In this document: piece after piece, positions 26,798-35,885 of the stretch | Layout: the number at the start of each line of letters is the position of its first letter | Numbering within the stretch: the first letter of the stretch is position 1 | Assembly: GCA_028751075.1 (NCBI GenBank) | Contig: JAQZDA010000002.1 | Coordinates: 1 to 64,000 of the forward strand | Source: Euryarchaeota archaeon Ods02 | GTDB lineage: Archaea > Halobacteriota > Halobacteria > Halobacteriales > Halorutilaceae | DNA length: 64,000 bases | Reading direction: 5' to 3' | Notes under the pieces: generated by a model | What the model was told of the DNA's origin: nothing | The model's database searches: none | The model's input: the letters and a program-made list of their open reading frames with translations, nothing else | Program-made: the position numbers and the translations under genes

Positions 26798-28288
26798 ATG
26801 AACAACCGGTACCTGACTGCTCTCCTTTTGTTCGCGGCTGCCGCAGCTCTCCTGATCTCTCCCGCCGCGGGTGGGGACTGGACCACGCATCAGAAGGACC
26901 ACATGAACACGGGAGCGGTGGATTCCGGTGGTCCAGGCGCGGAAGCAACGGAGAAATGGTTCTTCGACACCGACCACAGCGTCGTCTCATCTCCCGCGGT
27001 CACTGACTCCACCGTCTACGTATCCACGTTCAGCGGGAGCTTCTGGGGGATGGCCACCGACCACCGTGAAGGCGGACTGGAGTACGCGAGGAACCAGACT
27101 GGCTACATCTACGCCCTCGACAGGGATACAGGGGAGGTAGAGTGGGTCAAGGAGACCACCGGAAGCGCTTGGGCTTCCCCCACCTTCGACGACGGCGTCG
27201 TCTACATCGCCACGATGGCGGGAGTCGTATACGCAGTAGACGCCGACTCAGGTGACGTCATCTGGAGGTTCAAGGCCGATCACCCCGTCTACACGTCTCC
27301 GACCTTCTACGAGGGAACCCTGTACCTGGGCACCCGTGACTACGACGGCCACGAACTCTCCCATCAGGACTACCCTTTCTACGCTCTCGACGCCTCCGAT
27401 GGCGAAGTAGAGTGGCGGGTCGACGTCGAAGAAGGCGTGTTCGCTACCGCCGGAGTCGCAGACGGAGTGGTGTACGTAGGCGGACAGAACGGCACGTTAC
27501 ACGCGTTAGACGCGGGCTCCGGCGACGAGATCTGGGGGTTCGAGACACGGGGCCAGCGACATCAGGACGACCCGCTGATGCGTGTCGGCGGGGTCACCTC
27601 ACCACCCACCATCAGGGGTGACACCGTGTACTTCGGCAGCTACGCTGGAGACGTCTACGCCGTCGAAGCATCCACCGGCGACGAGATCTGGAGCTACCCC
27701 ACCTACACCCCTATAGCATCGTCGCCCACGGTCTACGACGGCGTGGTCTACATCGGCAGCTACGACGGAGGGCTGTACGCCCTCGACGCGGAAGAAGGCG
27801 GTCAGCTCTGGGCTTTCGTCGCAGAAGAACGGATCAGCAAGTCCTCGCCCGCGGTAGCCGACGACGTAGTCTACGTCGGAAGCGTCGACGACAACCTATA
27901 CGCCATAGACGCCTCAGACGGCTCAGAACACTGGTCGTACTACACCGACGAATGGGTGCTGTCGTCTCCAGCGGTCTACGGTGACTACCTGTACTTCACC
28001 AGTCTCGCGGGAGTGCACGCGGTAGAACCATCTGAAGACGGAGTGGATCTACCGACGAAGAAGGACTTCGAAGAAGTAGAGAACGACACCGACGTCGCCT
28101 ACGAGACCTCACCCGGGGAAGCGGTTTCCACTGGCAGTGAAGACGAACCAGAGGAACCCGAACCCTCCGACGACCTCCCTGTGCCGCGTTTCGTGCTTCT
28201 ACTGCTCGGCGTATCTCTCCTAGTGCTCGGTAGCCTCTGGGGATATCACCTCTCAGGAAGCCTGAGGGACGGAGGGAAAGACGGATAG
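26798..28288 (+). CDS. Sec-exported, C-terminally anchored PQQ-type beta-propeller
   Basis: 496 aa. Unlike most PQQ proteins here it has a Sec signal peptide (residues 1-26, ending SPAAGGDW) and no Tat motif or lipobox. About eight blades span residues 28-415, including insertions in the second and fourth blades. An acidic linker is followed by a TM helix (about 463-487, FVLLLLGVSLLVLGSLWGY) and a short basic tail, giving a type I membrane topology. It is flanked by the CRTAC1 genes at 24857 and 28396. Confidence 0.85.
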   Translation: MNNRYLTALLLFAAAAALLISPAAGGDWTTHQKDHMNTGAVDSGGPGAEATEKWFFDTDHSVVSSPAVTDSTVYVSTFSGSFWGMATDHREGGLEYARNQTGYIYALDRDTGEVEWVKETTGSAWASPTFDDGVVYIATMAGVVYAVDADSGDVIWRFKADHPVYTSPTFYEGTLYLGTRDYDGHELSHQDYPFYALDASDGEVEWRVDVEEGVFATAGVADGVVYVGGQNGTLHALDAGSGDEIWGFETRGQRHQDDPLMRVGGVTSPPTIRGDTVYFGSYAGDVYAVEASTGDEIWSYPTYTPIASSPTVYDGVVYIGSYDGGLYALDAEEGGQLWAFVAEERISKSSPAVADDVVYVGSVDDNLYAIDASDGSEHWSYYTDEWVLSSPAVYGDYLYFTSLAGVHAVEPSEDGVDLPTKKDFEEVENDTDVAYETSPGEAVSTGSEDEPEEPEPSDDLPVPRFVLLLLGVSLLVLGSLWGYHLSGSLRDGGKDG

Positions 28289-28395
28289 AACCCCGGAACC
28301 AGTGAACGCTACGTACCGATGGAGGCTGTACACCGTTACACTGCCTGCATCCCAAGAGTAAAGGTAGTAAGGAGGTTACTGGAGCCAGAGGTTCG

Positions 28396-30642
28396 ATGGA
28401 ACCCAAAGCCGCTGTCGCAACAGCTTTAGCCGTAGTTGGCGTTGCGCTCGTTCTGTCGACGGCGGGTTTCGCCGGAGACGGCGGCATACTTCAGGAGCTA
28501 ACGGGTTCCGACATCGACTTGGAGGAAGACGACGTAGAAGACCAGGCTGACGAATCCGGCGAAGCAGAGCCTCCTGAAGGAGAGCGACTGGACGACGGCG
28601 GGAGCGAGAAGCAACCGCCTGAACCGTCGAAGGACGAGGAACCGGATGCATCCGGTTCCATGGAACACCCTGAAGACAACCATGACGATGAAGCGCTAGA
28701 GGAACAGCAGGAGACGCCCGAGAGAACGGACAGTCCTCCGGAACCCGAGTTCTGGATCAACCCAGGCTTCGACCCGGTGGAGGTTGAGGGGTCAGGTGAC
28801 GTTACCCGGCTCTATCCGGAGACACCTAGAAGCAGGGAGGAGATAGAGCGGGAAATGGAGGAGCTCAGCGAAGTTCAACGTGGGAACGTCGGGGAGATGG
28901 ATCTGCCGACGGAGCCGTTGTTCGAGGACCACTCTGACGAATGGGGTGTCGAGTTCGAACACGACCCCCTCGACTTCAGCGTCGTAGACGCGACAGGCGG
29001 CGCCATGTACTTCCACTATCCAGCGGTCGCTGCCGCCGACGTCGACGGAGACGGCAACCTCGACCTGTACTTCCTGAACCAGGCGGGACCCAACGAGCTA
29101 TGGATGAACCAGGGTGACGGCTCCTTCGTGGAACGTACTGAGGAAGCAGGTGTGGCGGTCGAAGGCGCGGCGTCGTCGGGGGCGGCGTTCGCAGACGTCG
29201 ACGGCGACGGTGCGGTCGACCTCTACGTATCCACGCTAGGCGGCAAGAACAGATTGTTCGAGAACCAGGGAGACGGAACCTTCGAAGACGTCTCCCAGGA
29301 GGCAGGCGTCGACTACGATGGTTACTCGTCGTCCGCGGTGTTCTTCGACCACGAGGGCGACGGGTTGCTGGATCTATACGTCGTCAATCTCGCAGACTTC
29401 ACCTCGGAGTTCGAAGGCGAGAGCGGGTTCAACGTACCGTCGTCGCGCGTCGCCGGCGTCTGGGACGACTGGGCTGAGGAGAGCAAGCTCTACGTCAACA
29501 AGGGTGACTGGGAGTTCGAGAGGAAGTCAACGGAGGCGGATAGACCGGACAGCTGGGACAGCGACGCCCTCCTGCTGCCGCAGCCTGGTTCCCCACCGGG
29601 GCTCTACGTCGCTGACATCGACGGCGCCGACGGACTGTACAGGAACCACGCCGGCACGTTTACCGGCCGCACCGACGACGAGGTCGGTGAGACGCCGTAC
29701 GGGTCCTTCGGCGGCGCCGTCCTCGATGCAGGGAACACCGGTGAGTTCGAGGTCTTCGTCACCGACAAACACTCCGACATGATGGGTAGAACCAACCCCG
29801 ATGAGCTCACGTTGGAGGACATGCGGAGCAAGATGACGCGGGAGGAGTTCATGGAGGGGATGTCGTTCGGCGGTCATGGAGGCGGGCTCCACGGCTCCGC
29901 GTACTACACCCGAGAAGGCGATGGATACGTGGAGGAAGCGGAGGACAGGGGTGTGCAGTCGTATCTGCCGTGGGGTCCAGTAAAGGGTGACGTCAACGCT
30001 AACGGCTACCTTGATCTCTTCGTCACAGCGGGGATGGAGTACCGGTGGTACATGCCGGACGCACTGATGATGAACGACGGCGACGGAGGCTTCGTCCGCG
30101 GGGAGTTCCCAGCAGGCGTTCATCCAAGGGAAGACAGGTTCCATGTCTGGAACACAGTCGACTGCGACGAACCGGAGAAGGGAGCGTGGTGCAGGCTGGA
30201 TCCAACGGGAGAGGCAACCCTCGACGGTGATGTAGAGGTGATGAACGTCCGCAGCAGCAGGGGTAGCGTGCTGGCGGACCTCACGGGTGACGGAGCACTC
30301 GACCTCGTAACCACGGAGTTCAACGGTGAACCCAGGTTCCTCGAGAACCAGGTGATGCAGGAATCCGACCGCGGATACCTGAAGGTGGAGCTACGGGGTG
30401 AGAGCGCGCCCCGCGACGGAATCGGAGCGGTAGCCACGTTGCACACGGACCGCGACAGCTACCACCGTTTCGTCGACGGGAAAGCCTACCTCACCCAGAA
30501 CCAGCAGCCGCTTTACTTCGGACTTCAGAGTGGTGAGGAACCCAGACAGGTAGTGGTCGAGTGGACGACCGGGGAATCCGAGGTCTTCGACGTCACCTCA
30601 CGGGACAACGAGGTCGTGCTGAAGCAAGGTGAAGGCAGGTAG
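28396..30642 (+). CDS. CRTAC1-type FG-GAP/ASPIC-UnbV secreted protein (long subfamily)
   Basis: 748 aa. A signal anchor (about 5-28) precedes a long acidic linker (to about 145). FG-GAP blades carry Ca loops DVDGDGNLDLYFLN, DVDGDGAVDLYVST and DHEGDGLLDLYVVN, and later GDVNANGYLDLFVTAGM. An ASPIC/UnbV-like C-terminus lies at about 655-745 (QPLYFGLQSGEEPRQVVVEW), with YLTQNQQP in place of the usual YxSQS. It is closest to the 39160 protein, with which it shares the WGP...GDVNANGY block and a similar two-half layout. It ends a PQQ-CRTAC1-PQQ-CRTAC1 series. Confidence 0.85.
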   Translation: MEPKAAVATALAVVGVALVLSTAGFAGDGGILQELTGSDIDLEEDDVEDQADESGEAEPPEGERLDDGGSEKQPPEPSKDEEPDASGSMEHPEDNHDDEALEEQQETPERTDSPPEPEFWINPGFDPVEVEGSGDVTRLYPETPRSREEIEREMEELSEVQRGNVGEMDLPTEPLFEDHSDEWGVEFEHDPLDFSVVDATGGAMYFHYPAVAAADVDGDGNLDLYFLNQAGPNELWMNQGDGSFVERTEEAGVAVEGAASSGAAFADVDGDGAVDLYVSTLGGKNRLFENQGDGTFEDVSQEAGVDYDGYSSSAVFFDHEGDGLLDLYVVNLADFTSEFEGESGFNVPSSRVAGVWDDWAEESKLYVNKGDWEFERKSTEADRPDSWDSDALLLPQPGSPPGLYVADIDGADGLYRNHAGTFTGRTDDEVGETPYGSFGGAVLDAGNTGEFEVFVTDKHSDMMGRTNPDELTLEDMRSKMTREEFMEGMSFGGHGGGLHGSAYYTREGDGYVEEAEDRGVQSYLPWGPVKGDVNANGYLDLFVTAGMEYRWYMPDALMMNDGDGGFVRGEFPAGVHPREDRFHVWNTVDCDEPEKGAWCRLDPTGEATLDGDVEVMNVRSSRGSVLADLTGDGALDLVTTEFNGEPRFLENQVMQESDRGYLKVELRGESAPRDGIGAVATLHTDRDSYHRFVDGKAYLTQNQQPLYFGLQSGEEPRQVVVEWTTGESEVFDVTSRDNEVVLKQGEGR

Positions 30643-30723
30643 GGACATCCTCTGTTCATCTGTAGTAGACTGGAACGTAGCTAGACGTCGAACCGGACGT
30701 GAAAGTGTGAAACCGCCGTAACA

Positions 30724-30731
30724 GCTTAACC
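30724..30731 (+). promoter_or_regulatory. TATA-like box for the anchored acidic protein
   Basis: GCTTAACC is centred about 26 nt upstream of the GTG at 30753. This supports GTG as the leaderless start. Confidence 0.45.
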
Positions 30732-30752
30732 CTTGGAAGGATTACGTAGCGT

Positions 30753-32414
30753 GTGAAGCTCGGGATACTGGCCGCGATCCTTCTGGTCTCGATAGCTGGC
30801 TTCGCAGCAGCCACTGCGTACACCGGAGGGGAAGCCATCGAGGTCACGCAGTCCGAGACCGGAGACCTGCTGTCCACGTACGGTACGTCTTCGTATTCGT
30901 ACGGCATCGCAGCTTCAGCGGCCGATGGAACCGTCTCTGGAGCCATGTCACCCGACCTCTACTCAACGGCGTCCCCGGCGATCACGGGCTACCTAGCTGC
31001 TTCTGCAGCGAACACGGTAACCCCGGGTGGCGGGGACTACGTCGAGGTACGGACCTTGTCTGACGATGAGGACGAGGAAGCCGGTGACACACCAGAACCC
31101 GACGACGACCAACCCCACCCCGACGACCTCCAGCCCGACATCGAGGTGCTTGACCCGGTAGTCGACGAAGACATGGAGGTCGACGTACGTGTAAGCGAGG
31201 AAATCGCCGAAGAAGCAGACATCATCGGTCTAACCTACGAGAAGGACGGCGTTCTCGTGGTAGCTGGAGTAGAGGACATCGACTCATCCACCTACGAGTA
31301 CACCGTCGCGCTCGAGGACTCCGGAGGCTTCCCGGGCGAGCACAGAGCGCAAGCCATCTCTTTCTCGGGTGGAGAGATAGAACCCGGACAGGACGAGAAC
31401 CAGATCGAGAGACAGGTACACGACGTCGAACGACATGCAGTCATCTACACGAACCTCACGGAGCCAGAGGAAGACGAACAGGAACCGGATGAAGATGAGG
31501 GTGAAGGAGATGAAGCGGACGACACCGACGTCGACGACGGCGTGGAGGACGATGACGACGCCGTTGAGCGAGAGGACGGCGTAGAGGACGATGGACCTTC
31601 CGGTGCCGACGACGAAGCGGAGGAGAACGACGTAGACGACCGGCACGAGGAAGACGAAGTCGAAGACGACGAAGATAGATACGGAGACGAGACCGTCGGA
31701 GACCCCCGTGACGAAGAACCTGAGTGGGAGACGGACGACGACGTGGAGACCGAGAACGACTCGGAACCCATGGAGCCAGCTGTACGGTTCGAAAGAACGG
31801 CTCTCGGTGAAGACGGAAGAGAAACCGAAGTATCGGTGTCCGGGGAACCCGAGGACGACGTCGACCATCTGGTGCTGACCTACGAGGGAGGAACCGAGGA
31901 GATAGTGGCCGCGGTTAAGCAAGTCGAAGAACCCTCAGACCACGTCATCGAGCTCGAAGACACAGGTGGCTTCCCGGGAGTCCACACGGTGTATCTGGCT
32001 TCCGTGTCAGGTGGAGAGATAGAACCCGGGGACACAAGGGAGAGCATGGACCTGCACTTCATCGAGATGGAGACGCACGCGTCAGCGGAGGCGAACCTGA
32101 CGGAGGAGGCTGAAGCAGATGAAGAGGAAGTCGATGAGGTAGACGCGGACGACGACGCCGAGGGCGAGGTAGACGCTAACGAAGACGGTGTGGAGGACCT
32201 GGAAGACACGGTCTCCAACGAGACAGACGTAGACGAGGAAGCCGGAGGAGACATCACTGATGACTTATCCGTAGATGAGGAACAGGAGGCAGATATGGAC
32301 GATGACGAACCAGGTGACGAGGAGGAAGGGATGCCGGGGTTAACAGTTCTTCTCACCCTGATGGCATTAGCTTTCGCGACTGCGATAAAGAGTTCTCTAG
32401 GTAGAACCATATAG
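30753..32414 (+). CDS. Anchored acidic surface protein with two repeated domains
   Basis: 553 aa from GTG 30753. It has a Sec signal peptide (residues 1-21) and an Ala/Ser/Tyr-rich N-terminal part (to about 85). Two copies of a ~105-residue beta domain follow, at about 128-232 and 345-450; both contain L-T-Y-E, a V-V/I-A-x-V strand, E-D-S/T-G-G-F-P-G, S-G-G-E-I-E-P-G and a final A-N-L-T. Very acidic spacers, over 80% Asp/Glu in places, separate and follow them. The C-terminus EEGMPGLTVLLTLMALAF is PGF-CTERM-like but lacks the usual R-R end. This is a stalked surface protein of unknown function. Confidence 0.7.
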   Translation: MKLGILAAILLVSIAGFAAATAYTGGEAIEVTQSETGDLLSTYGTSSYSYGIAASAADGTVSGAMSPDLYSTASPAITGYLAASAANTVTPGGGDYVEVRTLSDDEDEEAGDTPEPDDDQPHPDDLQPDIEVLDPVVDEDMEVDVRVSEEIAEEADIIGLTYEKDGVLVVAGVEDIDSSTYEYTVALEDSGGFPGEHRAQAISFSGGEIEPGQDENQIERQVHDVERHAVIYTNLTEPEEDEQEPDEDEGEGDEADDTDVDDGVEDDDDAVEREDGVEDDGPSGADDEAEENDVDDRHEEDEVEDDEDRYGDETVGDPRDEEPEWETDDDVETENDSEPMEPAVRFERTALGEDGRETEVSVSGEPEDDVDHLVLTYEGGTEEIVAAVKQVEEPSDHVIELEDTGGFPGVHTVYLASVSGGEIEPGDTRESMDLHFIEMETHASAEANLTEEAEADEEEVDEVDADDDAEGEVDANEDGVEDLEDTVSNETDVDEEAGGDITDDLSVDEEQEADMDDDEPGDEEEGMPGLTVLLTLMALAFATAIKSSLGRTI

Positions 32415-32417
32415 TAA

Positions 32418-32426
32418 GGGGGGGGG
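32418..32426 (+). repeat. G9 homopolymer between genes
   Basis: Nine G lie immediately after the stop of the anchored acidic protein and about 100 nt upstream of the next start. It is the longest mononucleotide run noticed in the window. Confidence 0.9.
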
Positions 32427-32490
32427 TGTTCTATATTGGGAGTTCTGAGCTACAGATTGAACTGCGGAGGAAAATTCCGAGTTGAGGACT

Positions 32491-32500
32491 AAACCTTATA
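32491..32500 (+). promoter_or_regulatory. TATA box fixing the start of the 32525 gene
   Basis: AAACCTTATA (core CCTTATATC) lies about 28-30 nt before the ATG at 32525 but only about 14 nt before the ATG at 32510, which favours 32525. Confidence 0.5.
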
Positions 32501-32524
32501 TCTCTAAGTATGGTACGTAAGGTG

Positions 32525-33526
32525 ATGTATAGACTGCACTGGATAGTCTGGATGTCGGTCATTCTCGTGCTCTCAGTCCTACTTGTTGGGTTAACTAGTC
32601 CAGGGTGGCACCTCGGCCCAGATGAAAATGAGGATTTAGAAAACGATTCGGCTGTAACAGATGATTTGAAGACGGAATCAGGGTCAGAGGATGGGTCTAT
32701 CACTTCTGAGGGTGAGTCAGATGAACCTCCGTATCAACTGAATCCAGATGATCTACCGAAGACATCTGGAGAGACGGAGTGTCCGACGGAACGACGCTAC
32801 AAGAACCATTACACCCCGGAGACGAAACCTGAGTGGCAGGCCGCAGACGAGGTGTCTCCAGAATCCTCGAACTACACTACACACGAGGTCACACGGTACC
32901 CGTACTGTGACCCCACGGTGGAGCAGCTGGAATCCGCGTGGGAGCTATACGACGAGACCTTCGAAGCCGCAGTCGACAACGACTGGTTCGACTTACAAGA
33001 AGGCCTCGACGACGGCTACACAGAGTACGGTGGCAGGCATTACCTAAGGGCCGATCTTCTTTTCAACGAGGACACGTTGGTTCCCGAGGAACCGGAGTAC
33101 CTCGTCTACCTAGACCACCCGGAGAAGGATAGTGAAAAGGTGCTCGCGGGGGTCATGTTCAAGGAGTTCGGGTACGAGGGCGACCAGATCGGAGGCCCTC
33201 TCACTGTGTGGCACTACCATCCTATAGAGAAGTTCGAGCCGCAGAGGCCTGGTGTGGCTTCGTTACTATCCGAGGAAACCGGGTACGATTCCTTCGAGGA
33301 TATCTACGAGTCCGAGTTCGGTGACGGAGACGGAGTTCTGAAATACAGGAGTCTAGACATGCTCCACGTCTGGTTCGTCGAACACCCGGAGGGTCCGTTC
33401 GGCACCACGATGGGGGTTCCGCAGGAACATCTCGAGGAACCTAGCAGGATGAACGAGACTGAGTTCAAAGAAAGGGTTCTCTACAAGTACGAGGAAAACT
33501 ATAGAGCCGAGCAGGTCGCGGAATGA
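32525..33526 (+). CDS. Secreted 'WHYHP' family protein, unknown function (member 1)
   Basis: 333 aa from ATG 32525 (ATG 32510 would add five residues). A signal anchor spans about residues 3-25, followed by a Ser/Glu/Asp linker to about 85. The conserved domain (about 90-333) shares a series of blocks with the products at 33614 and 53855: C-P-T-E-x-R-Y, T-R-Y-P-x-C, ...AWELYDETFEAA, D-D-G-Y, GGPLTVWHYHPIE, MLHVWFVEHPEGPFG and a final acidic helix. The paired W-H-Y-H and H-V-W motifs suggest a metal site; this is inference. It forms a tandem pair with 33614. Confidence 0.65.
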   Translation: MYRLHWIVWMSVILVLSVLLVGLTSPGWHLGPDENEDLENDSAVTDDLKTESGSEDGSITSEGESDEPPYQLNPDDLPKTSGETECPTERRYKNHYTPETKPEWQAADEVSPESSNYTTHEVTRYPYCDPTVEQLESAWELYDETFEAAVDNDWFDLQEGLDDGYTEYGGRHYLRADLLFNEDTLVPEEPEYLVYLDHPEKDSEKVLAGVMFKEFGYEGDQIGGPLTVWHYHPIEKFEPQRPGVASLLSEETGYDSFEDIYESEFGDGDGVLKYRSLDMLHVWFVEHPEGPFGTTMGVPQEHLEEPSRMNETEFKERVLYKYEENYRAEQVAE

Positions 33527-33582
33527 ACATAGACGCACTCTCTGATGACCTAGAAACACTCCAGGAGCCAGTGGAGACGAAT

Positions 33583-33592
33583 CCTTTTATCT
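33583..33592 (+). promoter_or_regulatory. TATA box for the 33614 gene
   Basis: CCTTTTATCT is centred about 27 nt before GTG 33614, supporting GTG as a leaderless start. Confidence 0.5.
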
Positions 33593-33613
33593 CTCCGTTA
33601 CCAAGGTAGATCA

Positions 33614-34531
33614 GTGGATAGAACTAAGGTTTTCGCACTGGCTGTTCTCTTTATAGCTGCAGCCGTTCTAGCCAGTGGCGTCTACTTTACCACGCAGACG
33701 CCCGGGGAGAACGACCATGTGTCTGAGGTAACAGAGGCAGAAACAGAGAACCAGACAGCTTCGACCGCAGGAGACGGTATAGGGTGGAGGGACGCAGATG
33801 AATGTCCAACCGAGGAGCGTTACGTTAACAAACAAGGCATCCCACGAGAATGGATGGAAGAGTCTGGGAACGTCGATATAGATGACCCCGACACAGGTAC
33901 GTACGAGGCCACCCGTTACCCCCGGTGCGAACCGACCGACGAACATCTGGAGGAGGCGTGGAGGTTGTACAACGAGAGCTTCCAGGAAGCAGTGGAGCAT
34001 GGCTGGTTCGAGTTCGAGAACGCCGTCGATGACGGGTTCGAACACGAACCCACTCCCCGTCACTACGGGAACCTAGAGCACTTCTTCGACGGTGAACAGC
34101 TTGATCCCCACAGACCTGAGAGCCTGGTATACTACGAGCATCCGGAGGAAGAGGACGAGATGGTTCTAGCGGGTTTCATGTACGAGAACATCGCCGAGGA
34201 GGGAGACCAGGTCGGGGGTCCGTTGACAGTCTGGCATTACCACCCTCTCGACGGTATAGAGGGTCCGATAGAGGACCTCATCATAGAGGAGACGGAGTTC
34301 GGCTCTATAGACGAGGTCTTCGAGGAGATGTTCGACGGTGAAGTCACCGAAGAAAGGAAGAACAGAACGGGGGAGATGGTCCACGTATGGTTCATCGACC
34401 ACCCCATGGGGCCTTTCGCGACCCGGATGGGTGTTCCGCACGACCGGATAGAGGAACCCGAGAGGATGAACCGGTCGGAGTTCGAGGAGAACGCTCTAGA
34501 GGGATACAGAAAGCATTACGAACGAGACTGA
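33614..34531 (+). CDS. Secreted 'WHYHP' family protein, unknown function (member 2)
   Basis: 305 aa from GTG 33614. The signal anchor (MDRTKVFALAVLFIAAAVL) is nearly the same as that of the 53855 protein. The conserved domain starts at C-P-T-E-E-R-Y (about residue 60) and contains T-R-Y-P-R-C, EAWRLYNESFQEAV, GGPLTVWHYHPLDG and MVHVWFIDHPMGPFATRMG. One conserved Cys pair flanks the first 40 residues of the domain and could form a disulfide. It lies 87 bp after member 1 with its own TATA box, so the pair arose by tandem duplication but is separately transcribed. Confidence 0.65.
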   Translation: MDRTKVFALAVLFIAAAVLASGVYFTTQTPGENDHVSEVTEAETENQTASTAGDGIGWRDADECPTEERYVNKQGIPREWMEESGNVDIDDPDTGTYEATRYPRCEPTDEHLEEAWRLYNESFQEAVEHGWFEFENAVDDGFEHEPTPRHYGNLEHFFDGEQLDPHRPESLVYYEHPEEEDEMVLAGFMYENIAEEGDQVGGPLTVWHYHPLDGIEGPIEDLIIEETEFGSIDEVFEEMFDGEVTEERKNRTGEMVHVWFIDHPMGPFATRMGVPHDRIEEPERMNRSEFEENALEGYRKHYERD

Positions 34532-34568
34532 GGTGGCCGCAATCGCAGCACCGGTGTAATCTCCTTCG

Positions 34569-35828
34569 TCAGGTGTGGTTCTGACCGAGCACCCCTAACT
34601 TCACCCGTGCACCCTCGCTGGAGCCTTCGACCCCCGCGTCTACGGCGTACAGATTTCCGTCGTACGAACCGAAGTAAACCGTGCCGTCGGATACCGTCGG
34701 CGACGACTGTATATGGTCCTCTGAACCGAAGCTCCAGTGGACATCTCCGTTACCTGCGTCGAAGGCGTACAGCGAGCTGTCGTACGAACCCACGTATATT
34801 ACTCCATCCGCGTACGTGGGGGACGAACGCACCGGCTCCTCGGTCTCCGACCTCCACACCTCTCTGCCGCTCTCCACGTCCAGAGAGTAGACTTTGCCGT
34901 CCTCGCAGCCGATGTACACGCGGTCTCCATGGGCTGTGGGGGTCGCTCGAATAGATCTCTCGGCTTCGTCGAAGACCCACTTTTCCTCCCCGGTTTCCGC
35001 GTCTACACAGAACAACCTCGCTTTCCCGTCGTCGTCCAGCCAGCTACGCTGTTGACCGAAGAACACCTTCCCCCTGTGGAGCACGGGGGACGAGATAACG
35101 TTCTCCTCGGAAACCTCCCAGACCCCGGTGCCGTCCTCGGCGTCGACGGCGTGAGCTGACTCTAGCTCCGAGGTGAAGTAGACGACACCGTCGGATACAC
35201 AGGGAGAGGAGATAACTCCCTTCTCCGTGTCGTGAGACCACTTCAGGTCACCTGTCGATGCTTCGAGCGCCAGCAACGACCCCGACACTCCGTCTCCACC
35301 GCTCTCAAGCTCCGAGGCAGCGTCCTCCGGAGCCACGTCTTCGTATACGATAGCTCCGACGTACACCGTTTCGTTGACCACTGTCGGCGAGGACGACACA
35401 GCCCCATCGACTCTGTGCGTCCAAACTATCTCTCCGTCTTCGCTGGCGTATACGTTCCCGTCTGCTGAACCGAAGAACACCCGGTCTCCCTGTAACGCGG
35501 GGGAGGACATGACGCCTTTCCCGGTCTCTACCTTCCACTGTACTTCCCCTGTACTTTGGTCGGCCGCGTACACCGCGCCGGCTTTAGAGAAATCGGGTCG
35601 ACCGTGACTTTCCAGGTGGTTCACACCGAAGTAGACGTTGTCGCCATCTAACGAAGGCGAGGAGGTTATCTCACCTCCCGTTGCGAGCGACCACGTCTGT
35701 TCCCCTCCATCGATACTCTCTTTGGCTCTATCGGGTTCCGGTTCTCCAGTTACTCTTGCGAGGTAGTCCCTGTAGCGGAAGGGGAAGAACATCGCGCCGG
35801 CTTTAACTACCTCTCGGCGGTTGAACAT
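34569..35828 (-). CDS. PQQ-type beta-propeller with incomplete Tat signal
   Basis: 419 aa. The start MFNRREVVKAGAMFF resembles a Tat motif, but the following stretch is short and soon becomes polar (FRYRDYLARVTGEP), with no lipobox and no cleavage site. Export is therefore uncertain. About eight PQQ blades fill residues 42-400 (SSPSLDGDNVYFG; SSPTYADGVIYVGSYDSSLYA). It lies downstream of the CRTAC1 gene at 35886-37736 on the same strand, 57 bp apart, repeating the PQQ/CRTAC1 pairing seen at 23-30 kb. It converges on the 33614 gene. Confidence 0.8.
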   Translation of the reverse strand: MFNRREVVKAGAMFFPFRYRDYLARVTGEPEPDRAKESIDGGEQTWSLATGGEITSSPSLDGDNVYFGVNHLESHGRPDFSKAGAVYAADQSTGEVQWKVETGKGVMSSPALQGDRVFFGSADGNVYASEDGEIVWTHRVDGAVSSSPTVVNETVYVGAIVYEDVAPEDAASELESGGDGVSGSLLALEASTGDLKWSHDTEKGVISSPCVSDGVVYFTSELESAHAVDAEDGTGVWEVSEENVISSPVLHRGKVFFGQQRSWLDDDGKARLFCVDAETGEEKWVFDEAERSIRATPTAHGDRVYIGCEDGKVYSLDVESGREVWRSETEEPVRSSPTYADGVIYVGSYDSSLYAFDAGNGDVHWSFGSEDHIQSSPTVSDGTVYFGSYDGNLYAVDAGVEGSSEGARVKLGVLGQNHT

Positions 35829-35885
35829 TATCCTTCCAATGTATTTCGTTTCAGGCGTCTTATGCGTTAGGGTTGTAAGAGGGGT

